From Streptomyces sp. GS7 (GTDB taxonomy: Bacteria > Actinomycetota > Actinomycetes > Streptomycetales > Streptomycetaceae), in contig NZ_CP047146.1 in assembly GCF_009834125.1 (NCBI RefSeq), positions 6,503,501 to 6,567,500 on the forward strand: a stretch of DNA of 64,000 bases, given 5' to 3'. The notes beneath the pieces are model-generated. The model saw nothing but the letters and a program-made list of their open reading frames with translations. It ran no database searches and was not told where the DNA came from. Position numbers and translations under genes: made by a program. Each line of letters opens with the position of its first letter. Positions within the stretch are counted from its first letter, which is position 1. Below, one piece after another: positions 35,717 through 43,670 of the stretch.

Positions 35717-36041
35717 CTATCCCATCTCCCTACCTGATGCCACGTCACAAGCTGGTCTACACCCGTAGATTCCGGTCGAGAAGGAGACACCGTAGAAGCA
35801 TGTCACCCACCGTGGCAATACCGTGACGGTTAACGAGCCGGGACGGCCGTGTTGCACCGACGATCAGCCGGGCGGTTCAACCCGGGGCCCGGGGTGGGCG
35901 GCGGCAGGGGTGCGGGCGCGGTGCGGTGGGCAGTAAAAAGACTCCGGACCCACAACTTCGAAAGTTAATACCGAATCACACCTTCGCAATCAGCACCGAG
36001 GACGCCAGAAGGCGCACAAACGACCAGAAAGGCGATGTGCC
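35717..36041. other. Divergent promoter region of dihydropyrimidinase and the binding-protein gene
   Basis: No gene. It holds the minus-strand promoter at 35789-35818, a CCCGGGG-type GC hairpin near 35880-35900, and an A/T-rich stretch at 35930-36000 that contains the small palindrome AACTTCGAAAGTT and should carry the promoter for the plus-strand gene at 36042. Confidence 0.6.
35789..35818 (-). promoter_or_regulatory. Promoter of the dihydropyrimidinase unit
   Basis: On the minus strand: -35 TTGCCA, 18-base spacer beginning CGGTGGGTGAC, -10 TACGGT. The sequence from -35 into the spacer is shared with the promoter at 39837-39865, differing at one base in CGGTGSGTGAC. That shared block probably includes a binding site for a common regulator. 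Confidence 0.65.
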
Positions 36042-36926
36042 ATGGAGCAGAGCACACCGTGGGAGTTCTCCGACGACCGCGGGCGCCTGGTGGTGGCCGG
36101 TAACCGGCCGGAACGAATCGTTGCGTACATACAGGCGGGAGCGACGCTGTGGGATCACGGCATCCGCCCGGTGGGGATCTTCGGGTCCCAGCACGACGGG
36201 GCCGCGGCCGACCCGGCCAAGGGCGGTGAGCTGCCGCTCGCGGAGATCCCGTATCTGGGGTCGGGTGCCGCGCTGCACCCGGACACGCTCCTGGAGGCCC
36301 GGCCGGACCTCGTGGTGGCGGTGACCTACGACAGCGAGCAGGTCTACGGACTGGAGGCGAAGACCGCGCTGGAGCTGGAGACGCACGTCCCCGTGGCCAC
36401 CGTCGCGGTGGGGCCCGGGCGCGGCCTCGCCGAGGTGCGGGAGCGCTTCGCGGCGCTCGCCGGGTCCCTGGGGCGCGGCGAACCACTCACGATGGCACGG
36501 GAGTTGGACGCCGCCGAGGACGTGCTGCGGCAGGCGAGCGGCGGCTCGGTGCGACCGCGGGTGGTGGCGTTGTCGCCCGCCGGGCCGGAGCGGGTGCACC
36601 TGGCCCGGCCGGGTGCCTGGCCGGACCTGCGGGCGCTGGCCGAGCACGGGGTGGAGCTGCCGGAGCCGGCGGCCGGCTCCGGCGCGAACTGGGCGACGGT
36701 CGGCTGGGCGGAGGCCGCCGCACTGGCCCCGGACGTCGTCCTGATCGACGTCCGGGTCAACGCCGCCCGCGTCGAGGCGCTGCGGACCGATGAGCACTGG
36801 CGGGCGATCGAGGGCCGGGCCCGGCTGCTGCCGTGGAATCCGGAGGCCCCGGCGAGCCGCCGTGCGCACACCCGGTTCTTCACCGACGTGGCCGAGGCGG
36901 TCCGCGGGGCCGCCGCCCGGACGTAG
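36042..36926 (+). CDS. Periplasmic-binding-protein-like (siderophore/FepB type) protein without signal peptide
   Basis: The protein has 294 residues. RIVAYIQAGATLWDHGIRPVGIFG, EARPDLVVAVTYD and a C-terminal FTDVAEAVR match the TroA/FepB fold that binds Fe-siderophores. However, the N-terminus MEQSTPWEFSDDRGR is hydrophilic and has neither signal peptide nor lipobox cysteine, so the protein appears cytoplasmic. No permease or ATPase gene is nearby. It may be an intracellular metal or siderophore binding protein, or an upstream signal-bearing start could have been lost; the upstream frame shows none. Confidence 0.78.
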   Translation: MEQSTPWEFSDDRGRLVVAGNRPERIVAYIQAGATLWDHGIRPVGIFGSQHDGAAADPAKGGELPLAEIPYLGSGAALHPDTLLEARPDLVVAVTYDSEQVYGLEAKTALELETHVPVATVAVGPGRGLAEVRERFAALAGSLGRGEPLTMARELDAAEDVLRQASGGSVRPRVVALSPAGPERVHLARPGAWPDLRALAEHGVELPEPAAGSGANWATVGWAEAAALAPDVVLIDVRVNAARVEALRTDEHWRAIEGRARLLPWNPEAPASRRAHTRFFTDVAEAVRGAAART

Positions 36927-37089
36927 GGCGGGACCTCCGCCGTGTCGCGGACGGTCCGTCAACTCCTGCCGGATGGTGGGGGCGTTGGCGGTGGTCGGCG
37001 GAACGCCGCGGCCCGCGCACCCCCTTGACGGCAACTGGAAACAAACCTGACTTTCACTCCCGTCCCATCCCCCACCACGGGAGTCCGCC

Positions 37090-37544
37090 ATGAAGCGACC
37101 GCCAACCACCCGCTTACGATGGGGAGTTGCCCTCGTCAACGGTGTCGCGCTGGTCGGCACCTGGACCGCCGCCGCCGAGGAGGCACCGTCCGGGACCGGG
37201 CCGACCGGCGCCCACCGGGCCGCCGGGCACCGCGCGGCGCCGCTGTGGCGCGCCGACCCCGCCAAGGGCTCCGCCTCCTTCGAGGGCGTCGAGCCCAAGC
37301 CGGGCTCGGTCACCGTCGTCGACGACCCGGCCGGGCGACTGGGGGGTCCTGTGGCAGCTCAAGGACTACGGCTCGGGCGCCTCGACCCCGCCGCTCTCGC
37401 TGCGCGCCCGAGGTGACGGCACCGTCGACCTGGAGTACCGCGTGGGGCGTCTACCGCTCCGACGGAGTCCGCGGCGAGGCCACCTCCTGGCTCAACATCC
37501 CTGCTGTGGGGCGGAGTTACCAGGACGTCGCGCCCGGCCGCTGA
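37090..37544 (+). pseudogene. Decayed polysaccharide (heparin) lyase-like gene
   Basis: Three frames hold parts of one secreted protein. Frame one has a signal peptide (LRWGVALVNGVALVGTWTAA) then LWRADPAKGSASFEGVEPKP and VTVVDDPAGR. Frame two has WGVLWQLKDYGSG and RARGDGTVDLEY. Frame three has WGVYRSDGVRGEATSWLN and YQDVAPGR followed by a stop. These resemble, in order, the N-terminal, middle and C-terminal blocks of the concanavalin-like heparin lyase I family common in Streptomyces, but large internal pieces (normally about 100 residues) are deleted. Non-functional. Confidence 0.65.
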
Positions 37545-37614
37545 CCGGCCGCCGACGGACCGCGGGGGCCGCCCCGGGTCGCGTTCCGGGACGGCCCGCC
37601 GGGAGGACACCGGA

Positions 37615-38937
37615 CTACCCGTCCCGCAGCCGCTCCTGCGCCCACCGCAGCGCGTCCGCGAGCATTTCGGCGCCCTCCTCGGCCTCGGCGACGGTCAGCG
37701 ACATCGGCGGCGCGATGCGCAGCACCGCGCCGCCCTGCCCGCCCTTGCCGACCAGCAGGCCGCGCTCCCGGGCCGCCTCCAGGACCAGCGTCGCCGCCTC
37801 GGGCGAGGGCTCGTCGGTCCCTGGGCGGACCAGCTCGACCCCGATCATCAGGCCCCGTCCCCGCACCTCGCGGACCACGTCGAGCCCTGCTGCCACCGCC
37901 CGCAGCCGCTCGATGAGCAATCCGCCGACCCGCCGGGCGTTGCCCTGGAGGTCGTGCTCCAGGAGGTAGCCGAGGTTGGCCAGCCCCGCCGCCATGGTGA
38001 CCGGGCTGCCGCCGAACGTCGAAATGGAGTTGGCGGGCAGGGAGTTCATCACCTCGGCGCGGGCCACCACCCCGCCGATGGACATCCCGTTGCCGATGCC
38101 CTTGGCGAAGGTCAGCAGGTCGGGCGGGCCGTTCTCGGCGTGCGCCTGCCAGCCCCAGAAGTGGTCGCCGGTGCGGCCCCAGCCGGTCTGCACCTCGTCG
38201 CTGATCCACAGGATCCCCTCGCGGGCCAGCACCTCGCGGAACGCCGCGTAGAGCCCGTCCGGCGGCGCGGTGAACCCGCCGACGCCCTGGACCGGTTCGG
38301 CGATCAGCGCGGCCACCCCGCCCGCGGTCTGCTGGAGCAGGTCCGTAAGGTCGGCGACGCAGGCCGCGATGTAGTCGGCGTCGCTCAGCTCGGCGAACGG
38401 GCCGCGGGAGCGCACCCCGCCGTGCACGTAGAGCGTCTGGAGCGGGGAGAGGCTGGTCGGCGACCAGCTCTGGTTGCCGGTGATGCCGACGGCGGAGAAC
38501 GACCGGCCGTGGTAGCTGTTGCGCATCGCCAGGATCTGGTTGGAGCGGCGGTACGAGGTCGCCAGCAGCAGCGCGGTGTCGGTGGCCTCCGTACCGGAGG
38601 TGGTGAAGAAGACCCGCGCGTCGGGGATGCCGGAGAGCGCGGCGATCCGCTCCGCCAACTCGACCATGGGCCGGGAGAGATAGAGGGTCGAGGTGTGCAG
38701 GATCCGGCCGGCCTGCTCGCCGACCGCCTTGGTCACCTCGGGCAGCGCGTGCGCTGTCATGGTGGTGAGGATGCCGCCGAAGAAGTCGAGGTAGCGGTTG
38801 CCCTCGGCGTCCCAGACGTGCCGGCCCTCCCCGTGGGTGAGTTCGAGGGGACGCTCGTAGTAGAGGGCGAGCCACTCGGGCAGGACGGCACGGTGGCGCG
38901 CGCGCAGCCCTGCGGGGTCGTGGGAGTGCTGGTTCAC
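37615..38937 (-). CDS. Class III (aspartate aminotransferase family) pyridoxal-phosphate aminotransferase
   Basis: The 440-residue enzyme has the class III motifs: FFTTSGTEATDTAL, NSYHGRSFSAVG, ILWISDEVQTGWGRTG (PLP-binding aspartate) and LTFAKGIGNGMSIGGV with the Schiff-base lysine. The GTG start overlaps the stop of the beta-ureidopropionase gene as GTGA, so the pair is translationally coupled. In this setting it most likely transaminates beta-alanine or beta-aminoisobutyrate, the products of pyrimidine breakdown, to the semialdehyde; that specificity is inferred from position. Confidence 0.9.
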   Translation of the reverse strand: MNQHSHDPAGLRARHRAVLPEWLALYYERPLELTHGEGRHVWDAEGNRYLDFFGGILTTMTAHALPEVTKAVGEQAGRILHTSTLYLSRPMVELAERIAALSGIPDARVFFTTSGTEATDTALLLATSYRRSNQILAMRNSYHGRSFSAVGITGNQSWSPTSLSPLQTLYVHGGVRSRGPFAELSDADYIAACVADLTDLLQQTAGGVAALIAEPVQGVGGFTAPPDGLYAAFREVLAREGILWISDEVQTGWGRTGDHFWGWQAHAENGPPDLLTFAKGIGNGMSIGGVVARAEVMNSLPANSISTFGGSPVTMAAGLANLGYLLEHDLQGNARRVGGLLIERLRAVAAGLDVVREVRGRGLMIGVELVRPGTDEPSPEAATLVLEAARERGLLVGKGGQGGAVLRIAPPMSLTVAEAEEGAEMLADALRWAQERLRDG

Positions 38938-39776
38938 GGCTTCACCAGCCCGTCGTAGGCGTCGGGTCGGCGGTCGCGGTAGAACGCCCACTGCTGGCGC
39001 ACCTCGTCGATCATCCCGAAGTCCAGGTCGCGGACGACCAGTTCCTCCTTGGTGTCGCTGGCGACGTCGCCGACGAACCGGCCGCGGGGGTCGACGAAGT
39101 AGCTGGTGCCGTAGAAGTCGTTGTCGCCGTACTCCTCGACGCCGACCCGGTTGATCGCCGCGATGAAGTACTCGTTGGCGACCGCGGCGGCCGGCTGCTC
39201 CAGCTTCCACAGGTACGCGGACAGGCCGCGGGAGGTGGCCGACGGGTTGTAGACGAGCTGGGCGCCGTTGAGCCCCAACTGCCGCCAGCCCTCCGGGAAG
39301 TGGCGGTCGTAGCAGATGTAGACGCCGACCTTGCCGACGGCGGTGTCGAAGACCGGCCAGCCCGCGTTCCCCGGCTTGAAGTAGTACTTCTCCCAGAAGC
39401 CCTTCACCTGCGGGATGTGGTGCTTGCGGTAGCTGCCGAGCACCGTGCCGTCCGCGTCGATGACGGCCGCGGTGTTGTAGTAGAAACCGGACTGCTCGAC
39501 CTCGAAGACCGGCACCACGATCACCATGCCGGTCTCGCGGGCCAGCTGCTGCATCCGGCGGACGGTCGGGCCGTCGGGCACCGGCTCGGCCCAGCGGTAG
39601 TGCTCCGGCTCCTGGACCTGGCAGAAGTACGGGGCGTTGAAGACCTCCTGGAAGCCGATCACCTTCGCGCCCTGCGCAGCCGCCGCTCTGGCGTACTCCT
39701 CATGCTTCGCGATCATCGATTCGGTGTCGCCGGTCCAGGTCGCCTGGACCAGTGCGGCACGCACAACATCGGCCAT
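38934..39776 (-). CDS. Beta-ureidopropionase (nitrilase-superfamily carbon-nitrogen hydrolase)
   Basis: This 280-residue nitrilase-fold enzyme has the Glu-Lys-Cys triad in GFQEVFNAPYF, YRKHHIPQV and GVYICYDRHFPEGWR. The sequence FWEKYYFKPGN is typical of N-carbamoyl-beta-alanine amidohydrolases. It hydrolyses the ring-opened product of dihydropyrimidinase to beta-alanine, CO2 and ammonia. The ATG at 39776 has an AAAGGAGCAG ribosome binding site; an upstream ATG at 39857 is out of keeping with the family start. It is the first gene of a two-gene unit with the aminotransferase. Confidence 0.92.
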   Translation of the reverse strand: MADVVRAALVQATWTGDTESMIAKHEEYARAAAAQGAKVIGFQEVFNAPYFCQVQEPEHYRWAEPVPDGPTVRRMQQLARETGMVIVVPVFEVEQSGFYYNTAAVIDADGTVLGSYRKHHIPQVKGFWEKYYFKPGNAGWPVFDTAVGKVGVYICYDRHFPEGWRQLGLNGAQLVYNPSATSRGLSAYLWKLEQPAAAVANEYFIAAINRVGVEEYGDNDFYGTSYFVDPRGRFVGDVASDTKEELVVRDLDFGMIDEVRQQWAFYRDRRPDAYDGLVKP

Positions 39777-39836
39777 GAGCTGCTCCTTTGTCGGTGCGTC
39801 AGCCTGCGGGCACGCGGATCTACGCGTGTGGAGGCG

Positions 39837-39865
39837 ACCGTAAGCCCCGTCACGCACCGTGGCAA
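39837..39865 (-). promoter_or_regulatory. Promoter of the beta-ureidopropionase unit
   Basis: On the minus strand: -35 TTGCCA, 17-base spacer beginning CGGTGCGTGAC, -10 TACGGT, placed about 60 bases before the ATG. It is the twin of the promoter at 35789-35818. Confidence 0.65.
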
Positions 39866-39899
39866 GACCATCTCTCAGCGCGGCGCGTCCGCCGGGCGC

Positions 39900-41426
39900 T
39901 CAGCGCGGCGCCGGGTGGCCGGCGGCGCGCAGGGCGTGCGCGACATCGCTGTGCCGGGAGGGGGAGACGGTCCGGGCGGCCTCCAGGAGGAGCGGCCCGA
40001 GGGTGACCGGGTCGGCGGCGGCCAGCGCCGCCGCGTCCTCGGGCGTACGGGCCCGGACCAGCGCGGCCAGCAGTTCGCCGGCCTGCTCCGGACGCCTCCG
40101 GTCGAGCAGCGCCAGCGCGGTCCGGGCCACCTCGGCCACGGGGCGGGCCAGGCTCTGCCGGAGCAGCGCGGCAGCGTCGGCGGTGCGGCCCGCGGCGACC
40201 AGTGCGGCGGTCGCCGCGGCCAGCCCGTCGGGCGGCAGGCAGGCCACTTCCCAGAGCAGGGTGGGGATGTCGCAGGCCAGCCCGGCACTCTCCAATTCGC
40301 CGAGCAGGAAGGGGAGTTCGGCTGCGGGACGCGCTGCGGCGGCGCAGATCTCGACGTACGCCGGGCCGTCCTCGCCGGGCGGCCGGTGGCGGGCCAGGCG
40401 GTACGCGGTACTGGCGGCGCGGCGGCGCACCTCGGGATCGGCCGCACCGCCCGCCGCGGCCTCGCCGGGTCCGTCGTCCGGCCCGTCACCCGACCCGCTT
40501 CCCTGCCCGTTGTCCGGGGCGGCGTACGCCCCGGCGAAGCGGGCACCGCGCGGGGCCGTGCCGGCTGCGGCTGGCACCGCCGCCGGCACGTCGGGCGGCG
40601 TCCGGTCACCTGCGGGCGCGGCGTCGTCCACCACCTCCAGCCCGGCGAAACGCGCTCCCCGCGGGCGGCCGGCGGCCTTGGCCTTACGGGCCGAGAGTTT
40701 GGACTTACGGGCGGAGGCGTCGCCGTCAGGGGCCGGGAGCTTGGCCATACGGGCGGGGAGTGTGGCCGTACGGGCGGCGTCGCCGTCAGGGGCCGGGGAC
40801 GCCGCCTCCGCGGCGCGGGTTTCGCCTTCTGGGACGGGGCCGCCGCCACCACGTGCCGGGGCGTCGTCCGCGGCGGCGGGCGCGTCGCCCTCGGGGGTCG
40901 CGGCGCCCGCACCCTGCCCCGCTTCCTCCAGCGCCGCCAGCCGCGCCCGCAGTTCGCGCACCCGGGCGCCCGCCCGGAGGTGGTCGTCCTGGGCCCAGGC
41001 CAGTTCACGGGAGAGCCGCTCGCCCTCCGCGGGGTCCTGGGCGAACCGTGCGGCGGTGCGGAGTTCGCGGGCACGCGCCGCCGCCTGCCGCTGCTCGTGG
41101 ACCATCACCTCCAGCCGGTCGCGGAGCGCGGGCCGGCCGCCCGGCTGGGCGTCGTGGCCGGCGACCGCGCGGGCGTACAGCCGCCGGGCGCGCGGGCCCA
41201 TGGTGCGCACCGCCGCGTCCCCGTGCTGCGCGGCCAGGTCGTGCAGCAGGGACTCCACCACGTCCCAGTGCGGCACCTCCCGCCCCTCCAGACAGGCCCG
41301 CAGGCCCTCCGGATCGCGTTGCCCGAAGACCCCGTACCAGCCGGAGGCCGGGTCGAGCAGCCGCCCGAGATCGGTCAGGAATCGGGCGAACTCCTCCGTG
41401 GGGTTTCGGAGTTGAGTAACCGTCAT
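39900..41426 (-). CDS. Large protein of unknown function
   Basis: The protein has 508 residues. The N-terminal part (WYGVFGQRDPEGLRACLEGREVP, WDVVESLLHDLA) resembles a domain found in Streptomyces proteins linked to XRE-like or signalling proteins. A coiled coil rich in Arg/Glu follows at about 115-185. A long low-complexity Ala/Pro/Gly segment covers 190-345 with a degenerate repeat (PAPDGDA, ARxxxLxARxAK; GARFAG twice). The C-terminal 150 residues are regular helices like TPR units. No enzyme motif is visible. It may be a scaffold or regulatory protein. Confidence 0.7.
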   Translation of the reverse strand: MTVTQLRNPTEEFARFLTDLGRLLDPASGWYGVFGQRDPEGLRACLEGREVPHWDVVESLLHDLAAQHGDAAVRTMGPRARRLYARAVAGHDAQPGGRPALRDRLEVMVHEQRQAAARARELRTAARFAQDPAEGERLSRELAWAQDDHLRAGARVRELRARLAALEEAGQGAGAATPEGDAPAAADDAPARGGGGPVPEGETRAAEAASPAPDGDAARTATLPARMAKLPAPDGDASARKSKLSARKAKAAGRPRGARFAGLEVVDDAAPAGDRTPPDVPAAVPAAAGTAPRGARFAGAYAAPDNGQGSGSGDGPDDGPGEAAAGGAADPEVRRRAASTAYRLARHRPPGEDGPAYVEICAAAARPAAELPFLLGELESAGLACDIPTLLWEVACLPPDGLAAATAALVAAGRTADAAALLRQSLARPVAEVARTALALLDRRRPEQAGELLAALVRARTPEDAAALAAADPVTLGPLLLEAARTVSPSRHSDVAHALRAAGHPAPR

Positions 41427-41652
41427 GGCGTGCCTCTCCCCCTGCGGACCGGACTTCTCCGGCCTGCCCGCATTCGACACCCGGCATGTTTCCGGAACGG
41501 TGACGAGCGTGCTACGGGAGCTTTTCGGAATCCGCACAGGGCGGGGAACGACTGGACCACGGAGCCGTATGGCGGGGCACGCGGGTATCGCGCGGCGGCG
41601 CACGGCGACCGCACACGGCGGCGCGGGGCGGCGTATGACGTCCGCACACAGC

Positions 41653-41682
41653 CGCGTACGACCGCGTACGACCGCGTACGAA
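41653..41682. repeat. 10-bp tandem repeat, three units
   Basis: Three consecutive units of CGCGTACGAC (the last ending GAA) lie in the divergent gap between the large unknown gene and the MarR gene. Each unit contains the palindrome CGTACG. This may be a regulatory repeat or simple slippage. Confidence 0.6.
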
Positions 41683-41697
41683 AAAGTACCGGCAAAA

Positions 41698-41731
41698 CTC
41701 GACAGAGAAACTTGCAAGTTTCTCTGTCGAG
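41698..41731. promoter_or_regulatory. Perfect 34-bp palindrome, operator of the MarR-MFS-isochorismatase operon
   Basis: CTCGACAGAGAAACTTG is followed at once by its exact reverse complement CAAGTTTCTCTGTCGAG. It overlaps the -35 region (TTGCAA at 41712) and spacer of the MarR promoter. Autorepression by the MarR protein encoded 17 bases downstream is the simplest reading. Confidence 0.85.
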
Positions 41732-41741
41732 ATTCTAGGGT
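41712..41741 (+). promoter_or_regulatory. Promoter of the marR operon, leaderless
   Basis: -35 TTGCAA (41712-41717), 18-base spacer, -10 TAGGGT (41736-41741). The ATG at 41748 lies 6 bases after the -10 box, at the expected transcription start. Confidence 0.65.
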
Positions 41742-41747
41742 CGCAGT

Positions 41748-42179
41748 ATGCCGAACAAGGACCAGGAACGTCTGGCGACCGACCTCGGCGCGACGGTGTC
41801 GCTGCTGATGCGCCAGCTGCGCGCCGCGTCGCCGCAGGGCGCCCTCACGCCCACCCAGCGCGCGGTCATCGCCCTCATCGACTCCGAGGGGCCCTCCACG
41901 ATCGCCGCGCTGGCCCGCGCCGAGCTGGTGCGCCCGCAGTCGATGCGGGTGACCGTCGGCGCGCTGGAGGACAGCGGGATCCTCGCCCGCAGCCCGCATC
42001 CCACGGACGGGCGCCAGGTCGTCTTCTCCCTCACCGACCACGGCCACCGGGTACTCGCCGAGGTACGGCAGGCCAAGAACAACTGGCTGGCCGTGGCCAT
42101 CGCCGACCGGCTGAGCGCCGACGAGCAGCAGACCCTGGAGGCGGCGACCGCACTCATACGGCGGCTGATCCGGCCGTGA
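41748..42179 (+). CDS. MarR-family transcriptional regulator
   Basis: A 143-residue protein with a central winged helix: STIAALARAELVRPQSMRVTVGALEDSGIL and the wing HPTDGRQVVFSLTDHG. It heads a three-gene operon with an MFS transporter and an isochorismatase-type hydrolase, under a 34-bp palindromic operator. That arrangement points to a ligand-relieved repressor controlling export or breakdown of a small aromatic or toxic compound. No cysteine suggests redox sensing. Confidence 0.92.
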   Translation: MPNKDQERLATDLGATVSLLMRQLRAASPQGALTPTQRAVIALIDSEGPSTIAALARAELVRPQSMRVTVGALEDSGILARSPHPTDGRQVVFSLTDHGHRVLAEVRQAKNNWLAVAIADRLSADEQQTLEAATALIRRLIRP

Positions 42180-42276
42180 GCGCCCCCGAAGCCCCCAGAG
42201 CCCCCGGCCGCAGCGGCCGGGCGGTTGCCGGCCGAGCCGCCGCCCCTCCCCCGACCCGGGCTTCGGCGCCCGGCTG

Positions 42277-43635
42277 ATGACCCCGCTGCTGCTGGGGTCC
42301 CTCCTCAACCCCGTCAACTCGACGATGATCGCCACCGCACTGGTGGCCATCGGCCAGGACTTCCGTGTCGGGGCCGCCGACACCGCCTGGCTGATCTCCG
42401 CGATGTACCTCGCCAGCGCGGTCGGCCAGCCGTCGCTGGGGCGGCTCGCCGACCGCGTCGGACCGCGCCGGGTGTTCGCCGCCGGCGCGGTGGCGGTGGT
42501 CGCCGCCGGCCTCATCGGGGCGCTGGCGCCCACCTTCACGCTGCTGATCGTCTCCCGCGTCGTCCTCGGCATCGGCACCGCCGCGGCCTATCCGGCCGCG
42601 ATGGCGATGCTGCGCGCCGAGTCGCGCCGGGTGGGGCGGCCCGCGCCCCGGTCGGTCCTCGGCCGGATCTCGCTCGCGGCGCTGGCCAGCGCCGCCGTCG
42701 GCCCCACCCTCGGCGGGCTGCTGGCCGCGACCTGGGGCTGGCGGGCGGTCTTCGCCGTCAACGTCCCGCTGGCGCTGCTGGCACTGGCCGGTGCGCTCGC
42801 CTGGCTGCCGCCCGACCGGGAGACCCGGCACACGGCCCGCGCCGCGGACGGCACGGGGTCGGACGGGGGCTCCCTCGACCCGCTCGGCATCGCGCTCTTC
42901 GCCGGCGCCCTGACCTGCGCGATGTTCTTCCTGCTGCGGCTGGACGCACCGCGCTGGCCGCTGCTCGCGCCGACCGCCGCCCTCACCGCCGCCCTGGTGT
43001 GGTGGGAGCTGCGCCACCCGGAGCCGTTCCTCGATCTGCGGATGCTGGCCCGCAACCGCGCGCTGGTGCTCACCTACCTCCGGCACGGGCTGGCGTATCT
43101 CGTCATCTACTGCGTGCTCTACGGCTACAGCCAGTGGCTGGAGCAGGCGCACGGCTTCACGTCGTTCCACGCCGGGCTGATCATGCTGCCGATGTCCGGC
43201 GCCGCCGCGGTCTGCTCGCTCGCCGGCGCCCGCACGAAGGGCATCCGCGCCCCGCTGACCGTCGCCGCGGCCTTCCTCGCCCTCGGCAGCACGGTCCTCG
43301 TGATGCTGGACGGCGGCAGCCCGGTGGCCGTACTGCTCGTCGCCGGGGCGCTCTTCGGCATCCCGCAGGGCCTGGCCTCCACCGGCAATCAGGCCGCCGT
43401 CTATGCCCAGGCCCCGGCCGACGGCGTGGGCGCCGCCGCCGGACTCCAGCGCACCGCCCAGTACCTCGGCGCGATCTCCTCCTCCAGCCTCATCGGGCTG
43501 CTGTACGGACAGCGCGCCACGGACTCCGGGCTGCACGGCATCGCGCTGGCCGGTGCGGTCCTCGCCGTGCTGCTGCTGGCCCTCACCCTGGCCGACCGCT
43601 CGCTGCGCACCGGACCGACACGAGCCACTACCTGA
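42277..43635 (+). CDS. MFS transporter, DHA2-like
   Basis: A 452-residue protein with 12-14 hydrophobic helices and the major facilitator motif GRLADRVGPRRVF between the second and third helices. STMIATALVAIGQDF near the start is typical of multidrug exporters of the DHA2 group. The first usable start is the ATG at 42277, 97 bases after marR. Just upstream of it the residues PGFGARL in the same frame look like part of a longer N-terminus, so a start lost by a small frameshift is possible. It is probably co-transcribed with marR. Confidence 0.88.
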   Translation: MTPLLLGSLLNPVNSTMIATALVAIGQDFRVGAADTAWLISAMYLASAVGQPSLGRLADRVGPRRVFAAGAVAVVAAGLIGALAPTFTLLIVSRVVLGIGTAAAYPAAMAMLRAESRRVGRPAPRSVLGRISLAALASAAVGPTLGGLLAATWGWRAVFAVNVPLALLALAGALAWLPPDRETRHTARAADGTGSDGGSLDPLGIALFAGALTCAMFFLLRLDAPRWPLLAPTAALTAALVWWELRHPEPFLDLRMLARNRALVLTYLRHGLAYLVIYCVLYGYSQWLEQAHGFTSFHAGLIMLPMSGAAAVCSLAGARTKGIRAPLTVAAAFLALGSTVLVMLDGGSPVAVLLVAGALFGIPQGLASTGNQAAVYAQAPADGVGAAAGLQRTAQYLGAISSSSLIGLLYGQRATDSGLHGIALAGAVLAVLLLALTLADRSLRTGPTRATT

Positions 43636-43670
43636 CCAACCGTCAACTCACCGCCCCCACAGGAGTATCC

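Noticed and set aside
33245..35737. An 830-codon plus-strand frame across the LLM and dihydropyrimidinase genes
   Set aside because: Antisense shadow of two well-supported genes; Val/Gly/Asp-rich composition typical of such shadows.
35954..35966. AACTTCGAAAGTT as an iron-regulator box for the binding-protein gene
   Set aside because: It is a short 5-bp dyad that does not resemble the TTAGGTTAGGCTAACC-type DmdR iron box.
41653..41682. CRISPR-like array
   Set aside because: The units are only 10 bp, directly adjacent and without spacers; simple tandem repeat.
42154..43536. A 460-codon minus-strand frame opposite the MFS gene
   Set aside because: Gly/Gln/Arg-rich antisense shadow; the plus strand encodes a clear 12-14 helix transporter.
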